Positions 50,635 to 62,900 of a stretch of 64,000 bases of DNA are shown here, one piece after another (within the stretch, counting starts at the first letter, position 1; each line of letters starts with the position of its first letter). The stretch is from Halichondria panicea (lineage: Eukaryota; Porifera; Demospongiae; Suberitida; Halichondriidae), in the NCBI RefSeq assembly GCF_963675165.1, contig NC_087387.1, positions 4,428,990-4,492,989 on the forward strand, in the 5' to 3' direction. The notes below the pieces were generated by a model. It worked only from the letters and a program-made list of their open reading frames with translations. It ran no database searches and was not told the origin of the DNA. A program made the translations under genes and the position numbers.

Positions 50635-53600
50635 CTAACTTGTAGGAGGTACGTATGAAGTTGGATGTATGGTGAAGAGATAGTAGTTATCAGGTAATGT
50701 ATCTTGTACAGCCACTATTGTCTTTATTTGCCCCTCCACCCTGCCTTGGTGATCGTAGACTGGCACCTCTTGTGGTTTAAGAAATAAATTTGTTCCTTCT
50801 TGGGTGAAACTGAACGCGTATGCTCCGGTACGGTTGTGATGCCGGGTCACCTTGGGGGGCTGGAATGAGGAACAATTGCAATGAACTTGCGAGTAATTAG
50901 AAACACTATGAAATTTCACAACTTGAGCAGGATTTAGCAGAATTTAATACTAGCAAAATGATCGAGCTAAACAGTGAAAATGCAAACAAATCTACCTGTG
51001 AAAATAATTATGTCATCTTAAAAGGTACAATGGGAAATTTAATTTGGTACCAATATTGGTAATTGGTAGGTTACTAACACCCCTTTATAATACTTCCTCT
51101 TTGATATAGCTTATCCACGCAACAATGCTGTTGTCTAAATCGTGACTAAAACAGCACTATTTAACTATACCTTTTGTGTTCAATAAAATTATATGCAGCT
51201 TACTCTCAGTACTGCATTGAATCCCACTAGGTATGTAATGGGTGAACTTTTCTCTTCAGTTGTCTTTCCAGCTTGAAAACGGGTGGTCATCGTAAGAGAC
51301 CAATTTGGAATGACCACGTTCTTCCAAATGTAATCCCCATCATTTGATCGCTCCCACTTCATCACCACTAAGTACATAAAGTAGAAAAGTGAATTATCGT
51401 GAAAAAATATAGCGTTTTGTTCTATAATTATGTGTACTTTGGCGAGACTTAGCATTATCTTCATTGCTAACACCATCCAAAATTATATTATTATAGTAAT
51501 AAATATAAGCCATGCAGACACTGAGTTTGACTCATCTGTTTCTTAGCCTTGTATATAATAACAATCTCCTGAGTATTGGTGATTATACGTAGTGATCTTA
51601 AAAGTCGGTTCTGTTCAGTATAGCATTCATGCATGCATGCATGCAAGTGGCATCAATCTACAAAATTAAATCCTGCATGGTCCCAATATTAATCTTATGT
51701 GGTGTACCTACATATACCGTGCATGCATGGGCAGTGAAACATCAGACAGTTACGTAATTATTTTCGACACTACATCGTATAGCAAAAAATTTTCACTCTT
51801 TGAAAGGAGCTCTCAGAAGATAATAAGGAAAAGTGCCTCAGAGGAGGTACCTTAAGATGACATTTTTTCACCGTATTAAGTCTGCTATTTCTGCGAATGA
51901 GAGTAAAATCGCAAAAATTGTACTTGCAGATAATTGGAAAATGCTCATTAAAACCACTTGCGAGTAATTAGAAACGCTATGAATTTCACAACTTGAGTGG
52001 ATACCAGCAAAATGAGCTAAACAGTGAAAACGCTACCTGTGAAAATAAGTCACCTTAGGTATGCAGTAGAGACTCTCGCTTGGCCTTTGTAGAAGACCTC
52101 TAAATATGTCTCAAGAGATCTTTTTGAGAAATAATGGACCTCTCAGTAACCAATCAGATTGCACCATTTGTGACAAGCATAATGTAAAACGTGCTTATAG
52201 TATCCTGTTGCCAATTTTTAGTATATTGCAATCAAGCCTCAAGGTCAAGCTTTGAGCATGCGCAATATGAGGTAGATACGTGATTTAGAAGCCCTCAGGC
52301 AGCTTGTAGTACCCTCGATATACATTTGGGATACTAAAGCAGTGCCTTTGGGCTTCTAAATCCCATAAACAGCTCCAAAACAGTGTCTATAACTATTATA
52401 ACCACCTGAATGATTTGAATGCCATGTTCCGAGGTAGACTGGTGGATCGTACAGCAATTGTTGGCTTCGGGTATCAATGTACAACTTTGGATTTTGTCCA
52501 TCCACTAACACCCCAAATTTATAGTATGGGGCACCAGCGTAGTTGTCAACCTGCATAATTTATATTGTAGTAAGTTTTAATCATGGTCTGTAACTTTCAC
52601 GCATGCATGCACAAAATTACGAGAACCCCAAACCCATAAAAGGTTAATTTAATCACTATAATTATCGTTAAGGTAGATATATACCTGTATTATGAGTCAG
52701 GGGGTATTATGGGTCTCTTTGATAAAAATATGCTTCCAAAGTTTCAGTATTATTCTTAAAAGATAACCTGATTTTCAAAATCACCATATCTTAATTGTAT
52801 TATGGCGTAATTTAACATTTTTCCAATGGTTATCTCCAGAGAAATTTATAATTAAGCTTAGGTGACTCATTATACCAACATTTACCTTATAGCAAGTTAA
52901 AATTGGGGCTGCAATAACATGCAGTGTTTGCATGCAGCCTAAACAGTATAGAATTGAACCTTTCTTAGTATCCAAACTACCGTATAGCGTGTAATTTTCG
53001 TGGGGCAAAATATCGTGGTTTTCGTGGTTGGAGGTCTGACCACGAATATTTTACCCACGAATGAAGCGACCTTGCCTACCTTTACCTGCAAGTGCAAACA
53101 GCAACCACAAAAATATTACCCACGAAATGTCTCAATATTGCTGAACCACGAATATTTTGTCCCTCGAAAATTACCTGCTATACTGTTGGTCTTTTGTCAC
53201 TCACTCTATGTAAGTGATTACCTATACTATAACGATTTTTTGCTGTTCCACAAACCCACTAATTTATGTTGCCATGGTTGATAGGTTGCAGTGTATTCAT
53301 TCACCTATACACAATGGTATCAGCACCATTTCTTAGAATCATAAGATATTTACATAACTACTCATAAGCACTGTTACAGTACCGTATTACCAGAATGTTT
53401 TGCGAGCGTCAAACATATTATGTGAACTTTTTGGGCGTTGATCAATTCGCAACAATAAAATCGCAAAAACCTAAACTGGTATATACTGGTGACATGCAAT
53501 CCTTGCCGGAACGTAGATTGCAAAGGGTCAAATTCTCTGCTGATTTGGCTCATTCAAAGGTTTCACCAGCAAAATATTGGTATTACTTACCGTATTTCGA

Positions 53601-53844
53601 GATAAACTTTGCAGAAGGATCATTAGAAAGGATTTCGTTGATTCAATGTTTGTGCACTTACAGCTTTTGGCTACATGCTTAATCAGCGAAAAACGCAAGT
53701 TTATACCCTCGCAATAATAATATACCCGCTTAATTTATACGTGTGTCTATTCTTTACCTCATCATACGAGAGGGAAATGTCAGATTCAACTACAGTTTCA
53801 TCATTTGAATCCACACAAGTGCCCTGATTTGCATCTCTTGACGC
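50635..53844 (-). CDS. Unrecognised protein, last four exons
   Basis: Four exons join in frame on the minus strand: 53844-53758, 52550-52406, 51367-51204 and 50859-50635, giving 206 residues before the stop. The phases agree at every joint (0, 1, 0) and the sites are GT-AG, which is strong evidence for a real gene. The protein is rich in Tyr, Asn and Thr with several possible N-glycosylation sites (NHSG, NWSL, NRTG), one Cys and no membrane helix. It therefore looks like a secreted or luminal beta-rich region (for example YYKFGVLVDGQNPKLYID and KWERSNDGDYIWKN). I do not recognise the family. The first exon found begins in mid-protein with no ATG, so 5' exons are missing. They should lie between 53845 and 54926 or beyond, but no candidate fits the phase. 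Confidence 0.6.
52291..52388. repeat. Truncated copy of the 124-bp hairpin element
   Basis: The segments gatttagaagccct and gggcttctaaatcc and the end cagtgtc match the element at 1863-1986. The outer left end is lost. Confidence 0.65.
52983..53182. repeat. Miniature element of the 'gcaggtaattttcg' family, copy 2
   Basis: Inverted ends tatagcgtgtaattttcg and cgaaaattacctgctata enclose internal inverted copies of the motif accacgaatattttacc. Related to 16422-16595 and 59454-59673. Confidence 0.7.
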
Positions 53845-54926
53845 CTGTAAGAAATTTGGCAAGTATATAATTATAGGTATACCTTGTGAATCAAACTTGG
53901 TCAAGATACATCATACAGTATATAGATATCTACTTACCATTAATCACAGTTCCTTTAATTGGCTTGAATTGGTTATTAGTTTGATGTCTTTCAGCTTTAC
54001 AGATGCATGGGACCTCTCAAAAGAAACAACACTTTTTAGTAGTAAATGTAGGTGGGTCAATGATAAAATATCTATGGCCATTGATGCATTTCCTCATACA
54101 CAGAAATACCCTAGCTTATTCATGGAATTACATGTCACTGAATGGTTCATCAACTGTTTAATTGCCAATACAATTATGGGTGATTGTGCTAAACTAGCTA
54201 TCTAGTCACTTTGAGTAATTGTCGATCCTTCGAATTCACTGCAGTCATATGCACAACGTTAAACGTTGTGCGTTCTCGCTATTGTAAGAGTTGACATATG
54301 CATGAACAAAGTTGAAGACTATATGTGGCTGGTCGTAGTAGTAGCACTGCAAGTATATGTGTGTGACCTAGCTCCTGGTTCTCAGTAAAAGTTCAAACCT
54401 GAGGGAGGAAAGTATAATACAATGACTGTGAACACATGTTCATATCTTTTATATTTTCACGACAGTTGCAGATCCTTAAATTGTATTACATGACTGTGTA
54501 TTATAATGGGATGGGGTACTTAATGGACGATTACCCCATTAATATTAGTTATGCTCGGTCACTTCTTAAGGTCAAGTGTAATTATAGTCAACTTGTCTCC
54601 ACTTGTGGTAAACTATGTAATGAGCATATTGGGGCGCCCTGATTTACCCCTATCATCATAATGACATGTCCAGTCTCCCACCTAAAATAGACCCTCCTCT
54701 TTTCAGAAGCCATGACACACTTGTTTACATAAATAAACCTCAGATGACCGTGATTACAGTCATCCTATGATTCACATTTCGACAACAATAAACAACATGC
54801 ACTAACTTGTAATTTGTAATTACACATAAATTGTCATGAGCTGACAAAAAGCACGGAATGTGACCTGCTACACAAACATAGATTGCTGACTATACAAGAC
54901 ACTAGCTTTTGAATAGTTCTCTGAGA
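53845..54926. other. Spacer between ATP6V1F and the unrecognised gene
   Basis: No supported exon. A 45-codon minus-strand frame at 54081-53944 and a 102-codon plus-strand frame overlap each other here; neither carries a motif or fits a splice phase. A GTAAGT donor on the minus strand at about 53938 has no matching open exon in the needed phase. Confidence 0.45.
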
Positions 54927-55089
54927 TCAGCGGAAGTCTTCAGCATTGAACATACCCTACAGAGATGAAAAAATAAATTTCTTGAAATACATGTACAGAA
55001 TGAACATTATTTTTACACTTATTTTGTCTCAGGTTGCTGTATTCTGAGAGACGTTATGTGCTATAATCATGCGCAAGTGAGGTATACGG

Positions 55090-55156
<67 letters not shown>

Positions 55157-57477
55157 TGCTACAGCTGCTCAAGGATCAATGAAGTGCAAGTAAGAGTTTC
55201 TATAGGCTTCTAGTCATGTTTTCTTGGATTTTAATTCATGGATTTGCAAAATGATGCTTCGTTCTCGAGTTATGCCTAGTTTTGCTTACTTGGAATGCCA
55301 TTGCAGCTTTTTCGGAAGAGCACGTAGCCAAACTTGTTTACCGAGTGTTGCTACTCTACTTAGTAGTTAGCTCTGCACTAGAACGCTAGCTATTGGTAGC
55401 TGGAAGAATGAGAAGAGAGCTGCAAGGCTCTGCTGATGCAGCCATTAATTTTAGACTTGAACTTTTGGCATCGATCGTTTTTAACAACAATCATGGTCGA
55501 TCATTACCCACTCTTTGAGTTTGCATGCAGCAAAATGGATCAATGCAAAAGTGTTTATCATGTGTATAAAAGCTATTAGTAGCTTTATGTTATGTAGCTT
55601 TGGCATCTCCACCGAGGCATCAGCACCTGCGGTGCTTTCATTACAACAGTGACACCGTGTAGGATTTACTTTACCACTGTATTTACCGTAAATGGACAGA
55701 ACGTGTTGTAGTGAGTATTGTTACTTAGTGTGCAGTAACCGGCAATATGCTGATTCTCATGGCTAACAGTCTAAAACTACTGTAATGGTCACTATTTGAT
55801 TGTAGGTGAAATTCTCATACCACAACATTAATTTTATTGCTCTTACAGCACCCCCCTCAAACAATCAATCCAATGCATAAATCATCTGTGAACGCAACTC
55901 TTAATTATGGCTTGTGGATTGTGATAAAACACTTTCCCTACAAATTGTGGTGAGGTAGATGCAACAATTCAAACTGACCTTTGCTCTTCTGAGGATGGAG
56001 TCTTTGGAAGGATCGTAGGGGTGGTCTTTAGAGGGGATCTCCAAGACTGCTGGGATGGGCTGCGAATAGTTGTCTATCAGGTGCCGTATCATCTCTGCAA
56101 TCTGTGTATGGTGAACACTTACTTAGGCTGAAAGAGGTATGAATAATCATACATGTGTATTTACTATACAAAACGTAAAATCTGTCAACTTTGCATATGA
56201 GCAACTTGTTTGTGGCTACTGTACATGTACAACGATGAAGCATTGTATAGTAGGTATCTTTCTGCTGAAAGTGAGATTCAAAAGTTTTGCTATGGTGCAT
56301 AATTCATGATAATCATAATTATTATAGCTTACATTCTGGTTGATGAGTATGATAGCAATGTCTCTTCTCCCAGTGAAGCTCTTGAAAGCATCTTCAATAT
56401 CACTTACTGCAGTATCTGAGCGTGAGCGTGTGTTGGGTGGGAAAGGTTACAAATTACAAAGTTTTATATTGCTTCTGCAAATGTTTTATTTGGACGTTTT
56501 GCCATACTGAAAACATACTGAGGTACAAGAACAAGAGCAGAAGCTGCTGCTGAAAGATATGTAACGTTGAACAGTGCCATGCCAGACTATATAACAGCTG
56601 AGAATAGCTAACAGAATTACATTCAGTAGTACTAACGACACCTTGTGACTGCATGCATTGGATGTAAATCACAAGACGTGAACAAAACCTGACTATTTTC
56701 ACACACAACCCACACACATGGCCACCAATGTATTAACATGTTAGCTACAATATCAAGTCTATAGCTTTTGCTTTCCTCACAAAACAGGTGGATTTGGATC
56801 GGAACGCAAACATTGATATCTAATACTGCTCTTTAACAGCTACAACTGTACAACAATTAAACGTTACAATTGTTTATACTAGATCGTGCCTCCAGTACAG
56901 AATCTTAACGGACCGAAGATCAGTACGTCACACCCATTCAATAAAGTATGTGCAGCTAGCTCAATTCGTTCGTTGTCTCAATTGCAAATACATGTAAAAC
57001 TCACTATAGAAAACAACTTATATGCCCTCTAATACTTTAAGTGAAAGCACAACATGGCGAGAGGCATTAGCACAGTGCAGCTTGCCCCACCTTTGGTCAC
57101 GATGAGGTAGTTCTCTTGCCTCTTGTTGTTGATGTCTCCTATACCACCCAGCAGAAAACCCGTACATGTGTCCTGTGCAGGGCGATATCATTGGACACAT
57201 AGCCACATACATACGGATATATATTATATATAAATATTAAAAATTCAACCGCTCACATTAATTATACATCATAGAGACCACCATAGAAGATATAATGTTG
57301 CTAAGAGAGCACACGTAACCACTAGTACAGTTTCAGTAGGGAGCACATTCATGTGAACATAAGATCAGCATTGCGTGTACAGTCTAGTGTGTGCTCAGAT
57401 TACGCAAGATTAGCTCATAACAGCTAGATCACCTCATCAGCTATGATAGCCAATAGCTTTCCACTCTTCTCTACCAT
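54927..57477 (-). CDS. ATP6V1F: V-type proton ATPase subunit F
   Basis: Five exons join in frame: 57477-57433, 57172-57091, 56415-56333, 56101-55979 and 54956-54927, giving 120 residues against 119 in human. Subunit F is part of the central rotor stalk of the V1 sector and helps couple ATP hydrolysis to proton pumping in endomembranes. Diagnostic segments are [49 protein letters not shown] and [14 protein letters not shown], then [10 protein letters not shown], with the final exon reading GMFNAEDFR and a stop. The last exon has only nine codons plus the stop and lies 1 kb beyond the fourth, with the dispersed repeat 55067-55640 in the intron between them. All sites are GT-AG with consistent phases (0, 1, 0, 0). 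Confidence 0.95.
55067..55640 (+). repeat. Dispersed repeat, copy 5, with a long GT microsatellite
   Basis: The most complete copy of the family described at 17837-18389. It contains (GT)n from about 55091 to 55155 and ends gaggcatcagcacctgcgg. It lies in the last intron of ATP6V1F. Confidence 0.75.
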
Positions 57478-57635
57478 CTCTAACACCTCGATCTATATAT
57501 TTTTTGTCTAGTTGTAAAATCTTGGTCTTGTCTGATCTTGTGACTATAAACCTGCAGACATCAGCACTTTCAGGGTCAGAGGTCAGTGGTCAGAGGGCGG
57601 TAGGGTCAGAGGTGTGGCTTGTATAAGGTAAACTA

Positions 57636-57764
57636 GCCTCGATCACAGCCCCTCTCACTAGAGAGCGGCCTGGAATCGAGGCTAACGGTAAACCAAAAGG
57701 TCCTCTGCTCTGGAACTAGCCTCGATTCCAGGCCGATTAAAATGCGGCCTGGAATCGAGGCTAC
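57636..57764. repeat. Two ~48-bp palindromic mini-elements with Mutator-like ends
   Basis: Each runs from tagcctcgat to atcgaggcta (about 57637-57684 and 57718-57764). The outer 10-18 bases match the tips of the 1085-bp Mutator-like elements, but almost nothing lies between the two ends. Confidence 0.65.
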
Positions 57765-57790
57765 TCTGGAACCATTAGAGATAAAGTTAA

Positions 57791-59026
57791 ACCATAGATA
57801 ATAGAGACAGGGATTGGAAACGTTCACGTGACCCAGTATACAACCCACAAAGTGACATCTTGCAGCTGTGTCATAATTATGCGTGTCTCGCGGTTACAAG
57901 TGTTAATTGTTTGTTTACTATTCTACTCTTTTGACAATTGGATGGCTATGAATCTGCTTTAGACCACAAAACTGTGTAGCCACCCCCGCAATCATCTTAT
58001 GTGTGCTATACCAGTGTTAAATCTCTGTTTTCTGCAGCAAAACCTCTATGAAGAAAGGTTAGTAGAGAGTCAAAGTGTTACAATATACTTGTGGAGTTTT
58101 TAGAACTTTATTAAAGTTTTCTGTACATTTTTAGAAACAAGAGTAGGTTCATTTGACAGCACTGTGTTGCACTGTCTTGTTGATTAGTCCAAATACATGT
58201 TTAAGGACCAGTTGTAACAGTAAATCAGTGCAGAATCATTGGTTGCTGTGTGGAGTTTTCCTGACCTTGCAAATGATTAAGAACAAGTGTTAAGGAGTCT
58301 CATTTGCTAAGAAGTGGTTGTAGAAATGCATGGTTAATAAAGATAACATATAAATACTCTGAGAGATCACAACATTAAAATGTCCTACATGTACATGTAC
58401 GTATGTATGTGTAGGTAATACTGATGGAACATAGACAGTTTACGTTTGGTAAATTAAATGTAATAATGCTGAAAGGCACCGACTAGGGTCTTGAAGGCTC
58501 AAAACCAGCCCAACAGTGCACACATACACAATGATCACAATGATTCCGTATCAGAAAAGGTAAACTTAATGGTAACAATTTTGTTATTGCTATTGTTCAC
58601 AGGTTCCATCTCTTGCTGACATCCAGTCTATATATTTATTAGTGCCGTCATACATCGAACAAAGTAGTAATGGTGTTCTTCTCATTTATTTCAATCTTGG
58701 CCAACTCCTGAGCTGCACCTTGAAACATCGATCACAGTTTGAGATAAGTCTCCCTGGCCCTGAGCAAGCACTGCCACAATTTTTTTTCATAGATATTGGT
58801 AATCAAGCTCACTTGCTGCAGTACTACCAGTGACTGTTTCTGCCTAGCCTGCGCCTGGAGACTAGCTTGCTGCTTGCCATAGGAATATTAAACCATTGCC
58901 ACCTGTCATGTAACTCTATTAAATCCCCACCATTAATTGGTCACGTGATGGAGACACACATATGAACCAAGAATGCTATGAATATCATTACGTTTCCAAT
59001 CCCTTTCTGTGCTCTATTATCTATGG
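57791..59026. mobile_element. TTAA-flanked inverted-end element, about 1.24 kb
   Basis: The ends accatagataatagag and ctctattatctatggt are inverted, and the match continues inward with interruptions to ggattggaaacg and cgtttccaatcc. TTAA lies directly outside each end (57787-57790, 59027-59030). TTAA targets are typical of piggyBac, though the tips lack the usual CCC. No transposase is seen inside. Confidence 0.65.
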
Positions 59027-59453
59027 TTAAACCATAGATAAACATACCAGTAGTACAGTCTAACTTCAATCTATGGTACAGTACAGTAAACTAGCTAGGC
59101 TGACTCCGATCGCGACAGTCAAACTGACTATTCTACTATCAACCGCTTTTTATGCTTGCTCTACTCTAATATTGGTATGTAATAGAGCTGTGTACGTGTG
59201 TGCATTGCTGTGATTGTCCTAGCCTTCTCTGACACCATGTACGTACCATGTAATAGAGCTGTGTGTGCATTGCTGTGATTGTCCTAGCCTTCTCTGACAC
59301 CATGTACGTACCAAGTACCAGTAGAGTACCGTAGAACGTACCGCATGCATGGTAGACTCACGCAAGCCAGCACTTTTTGCAAATTGCTGGCTTGCTAGTC
59401 TATATGATATAGATATGAATGGAGAGAGAATCTCTATACTACATACCGTAAAT

Positions 59454-59673
59454 TTTCGAGGCACTTATATTTAGTGGATTGGCCTCTAAAAGCCATTTCG
59501 TTGCACAATGTTCCCGGAATGACTGCTTACCAGAAGTCATGCCTTTAAATATTTGCATGATAGCAGGTATTTCTAATTAAAGAACAATTTTCGTAGACTT
59601 AATTTTCGTGTAGAATTCTAACCCACGAAATCCGCGAAAATTAAGCCCCTCGAAAATTTCGCGCTATACGGTA
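59454..59673. repeat. Miniature element with taccgta ends upstream of receptor C
   Basis: The ends taccgtaaattttcgag and cgaaaatttcgcgctatac-ggta are inverted, with internal tcgaaaattaag-type segments. It lies about 260 bp before the receptor C start codon. Confidence 0.65.
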
Positions 59674-59934
59674 CGTATATAGATCTATTCTGCAACAATT
59701 TCGCATTGAAGTGTACTTTATACCGAGTTCAATTCCCTGAGTTTGTTCCAGAAGTCATGCATGTGTTCCACATATCCAAAATTTAGGTGTTGCGTTAATG
59801 GTGGTTTCCCTGGGGCACACCCTTACTAGAGACTGATAGGGTAGCCTCAAGAATGCTGTCTGTCCAAGGGACTGTTTGTAGTGGTCTGCACTATAATGGT
59901 TTTGTATACTTCTTCCCATGTAGTGTACGCAGAC

Positions 59935-62900
59935 ATGAGAGTATTACTATCGATCTTCTGTCTCTTTCCCTTGTACGGTTTGGTCACGCTAAGCGACTAT
60001 GATCATGTTATTCACGTCGACCCAAACAATCCAAACAGTACTAACAATAGCACCTGCTATGATTCCGAGCAAGTTCCATGTGCTGACATAAATTTTGCAT
60101 TGGCTTTTCCTGACCGACAAAATTCAACCATTTTTATTCTCAGCTCCAATGCTACCCATAAATTAGCTAAAAATACAACTACTACAATATTCACAGAAGG
60201 TTCACAAATAGCCTTTGTTGGAGACAATGGTACCGCTACAATAGAGTGCATGGAAGGTGCTGGACTGGCATTTATTAACTATACGGAAATTGTATTAAGA
60301 GATGTCAGCTTTTTATTATGTGGAGCATGGAGAGATAGCACAAGCAAGGATTTTTCTTCAACAGCTTATAAACTGATTTCGATTCGAGTTGGCCTGTATT
60401 TTTACAATTGCCGCAATGTTAACATGTCCAACATGAATGTCTTAAACAGTACCGATGCAGTGGGTGTGGTCATGTACAGTGTGGCTGGTGATAATTACAT
60501 TAGCTACTCACATTTCAGTAACAACAGAATTAGTGAGAAAAATATGAACGAGTCCGGTGGTGGAGGGTTCGCTGTGGAGTTCAACTATTGTAAGCCGGGG
60601 GACGACACCTGTGGAGAGAACAATACACAAACTGAGAACATCCAAAATGCTTCATACACTTTTGAGAACTGTTTGTTCATCCACAATCGTGCAATAGATC
60701 AATCTGGCCAAAACAAAGCAGGTGTCTCAATTTTACCTAACAAAAAAACTCATTCCTCTCTCGGTCGTGGTGGGGGACTTTCCCTGTATTTCAAAGGAGA
60801 AGCTGCGGCCAATTTCTTTGTTATCGAAAACTGTATTTTCCACAGTAACAATGCCAACTGGGGTGGTGGGCTGTGTGTGCAATATGCCGATCACTCCATC
60901 CAGAACAATATAACCGTAACCAACACTACCTTCGTAAATAACCTTTGTTTTTCGGATCACCATCAGAGTGGAGAGACAGGGGGTGGGGCTTTGGTGTCCT
61001 CCCCCATATATTATGATGTCAAGAGGGATAATTTCGAAAGAAATGAGATATTTTTCACTGATTGTGTTTTCACTGCTAACCATGCAGTCACAGGGGGTGC
61101 TCTAGCATTTGTGTACACTCTGCAGCGTCAGTCATATTATTATCAACTATTCCGAGCAAACATTTTGAATTCCATCTTTAAATCGAACTCTGCTAGGCTA
61201 GGCTCTGCAATATCCGTAGACCACGAATATTTCTACTATCAAGGACATCTGGGAGATATTAAAATCACTGATTGTACGTTTAACGGTAACAAGATTGTCT
61301 ACACAGAACCGGAGAAGGTGTACAGTGTCGGAATAGGAGCACTATATATTTCTGAAGTTAGTGCTATTTTTCAAGGAAATATTAACTTTTTGAACAATGA
61401 TGCCAGTGCTTTGGCGCTGGTTGGAACAAGAATTAGATTTGCAGACAACTCAACCATAAATTTCACAGCAAACTATGGTGCTAATGGAGGCGCTATTGCT
61501 TTGTTAGGCGTATCTAGTATGTTGATTGGAGTCAATGCATACATGCATTTCGAGAACAATGTAGCGAGTCGATTTGGAGGAGCCATTTACAACAGCTATA
61601 CGGGTAAAGAGGATCTTCGATCATCCGTGAAATGCTTCATACAGTACGATGATCCATTTTCAGATCCTACATCTTGGAATGCACAATTTGTGTTTAAAAA
61701 CAATTCGGCCAGGAAATTAGGCAATTCAATTTACTCCACGACGATCCTCCCCTGTTCCTGGACCGAAGACTTTCAAGTGCGGCCGGAAATCACTCAAAGG
61801 ATTTTCTGCTGGAACGAATCTATCTGGAGGTACGAAGGGAGCAACTGTACTTCGCAGATATACACAGCTCCACACAAGTTTAAGAACATAACCACAGTCA
61901 ATGGTACCAAAGTTTACCCTGGCCATCCATTCCGGCTTTATATCAACGCCACAGACGATTTGGATCATGATGTCACTATTGAAACTATCTATACCGCACT
62001 TGTTAAGACTGGTACAGCTGCAATAGACCCCCAATACACGTACGTTGCAAACGGTTCCCTGGGTATTACCGGACTGGGAGGACAAAATGTTACACTTCAA
62101 TTAGATGTAGCTGGCAATCGAGATTGGCGTATAAAAGTTGAACTGGTTATTGAGGAATGTCCTATTGGGTACATAGCACAGAACGTCTTTGTCAACATAT
62201 CATCCAACGAAACAGACTCGATCAAAGAGACTAAATGCGAATGTATTGGCGGAAACGAATTGTACACATTCGGAGGAAACTTGATTTGTAATAAAGTGGA
62301 TATGACATCGAAAATTCATAATGGTTTCTGGATTGGACATATAGAAAACGTACCAGGTATTTCAAACGACACATTATATATGGGTATGTTACTACTAAAG
62401 AACATTTCAGAGAGTTATTTAACCCTCAATCATTCTAACGATACGCAATGCAGGTACTTGAATCGTACAGGTACGCTGTGTGGTAAATGTTTAGAGGGTT
62501 ATTCCGTTGCAGTGAATACTTACTCCTACGATTGTATTTTATGCAATAACCACACGAACCTTGTCCAAAATGCCTTGGTATACGTTGCGCTGACCTACTT
62601 GCCTTACTTGATTTTGTTTCTACTAATAATCTTCCTTAACATCAATTTAATGAGTGGGTCTTTATCTGGGTTTATCCTCTATGCCCAGTTAATCGGTTCG
62701 GGCGTACTAGAGCTAACAATCGATCGCCTTCCTAGCCAAAAATATGCTTACTACCTTCAGAGAGTGTATCGGATGTCGTATGGTGTTTTCAATCTCAATT
62801 CCTTCTCCGGGATATTGTCTCCGTTTTGTGTTAGCGAAGATTCTAACACTCTAGGAGTGATTAGCTTAGACTACGGTGTCGCTATTTTCCCACTAGTAGT

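Larger units (their letters stand above)
57478..59934. other. Intergenic region between ATP6V1F and receptor C
   Basis: No gene is supported. It holds the paired palindromes at 57636-57764, a TTAA-flanked element (57791-59026), a ~70-bp tandem duplication around tgattgtcctagccttctct (59176-59313) and a miniature element (59454-59673). Confidence 0.55.

Noticed and set aside
53944-54205. Overlapping plus (102 codons) and minus (45 codons) frames
   Set aside because: Neither has a motif. The minus frame stops just before the nearby GTAAGT donor, and the alternative frame gives the wrong phase for the exon at 53844.
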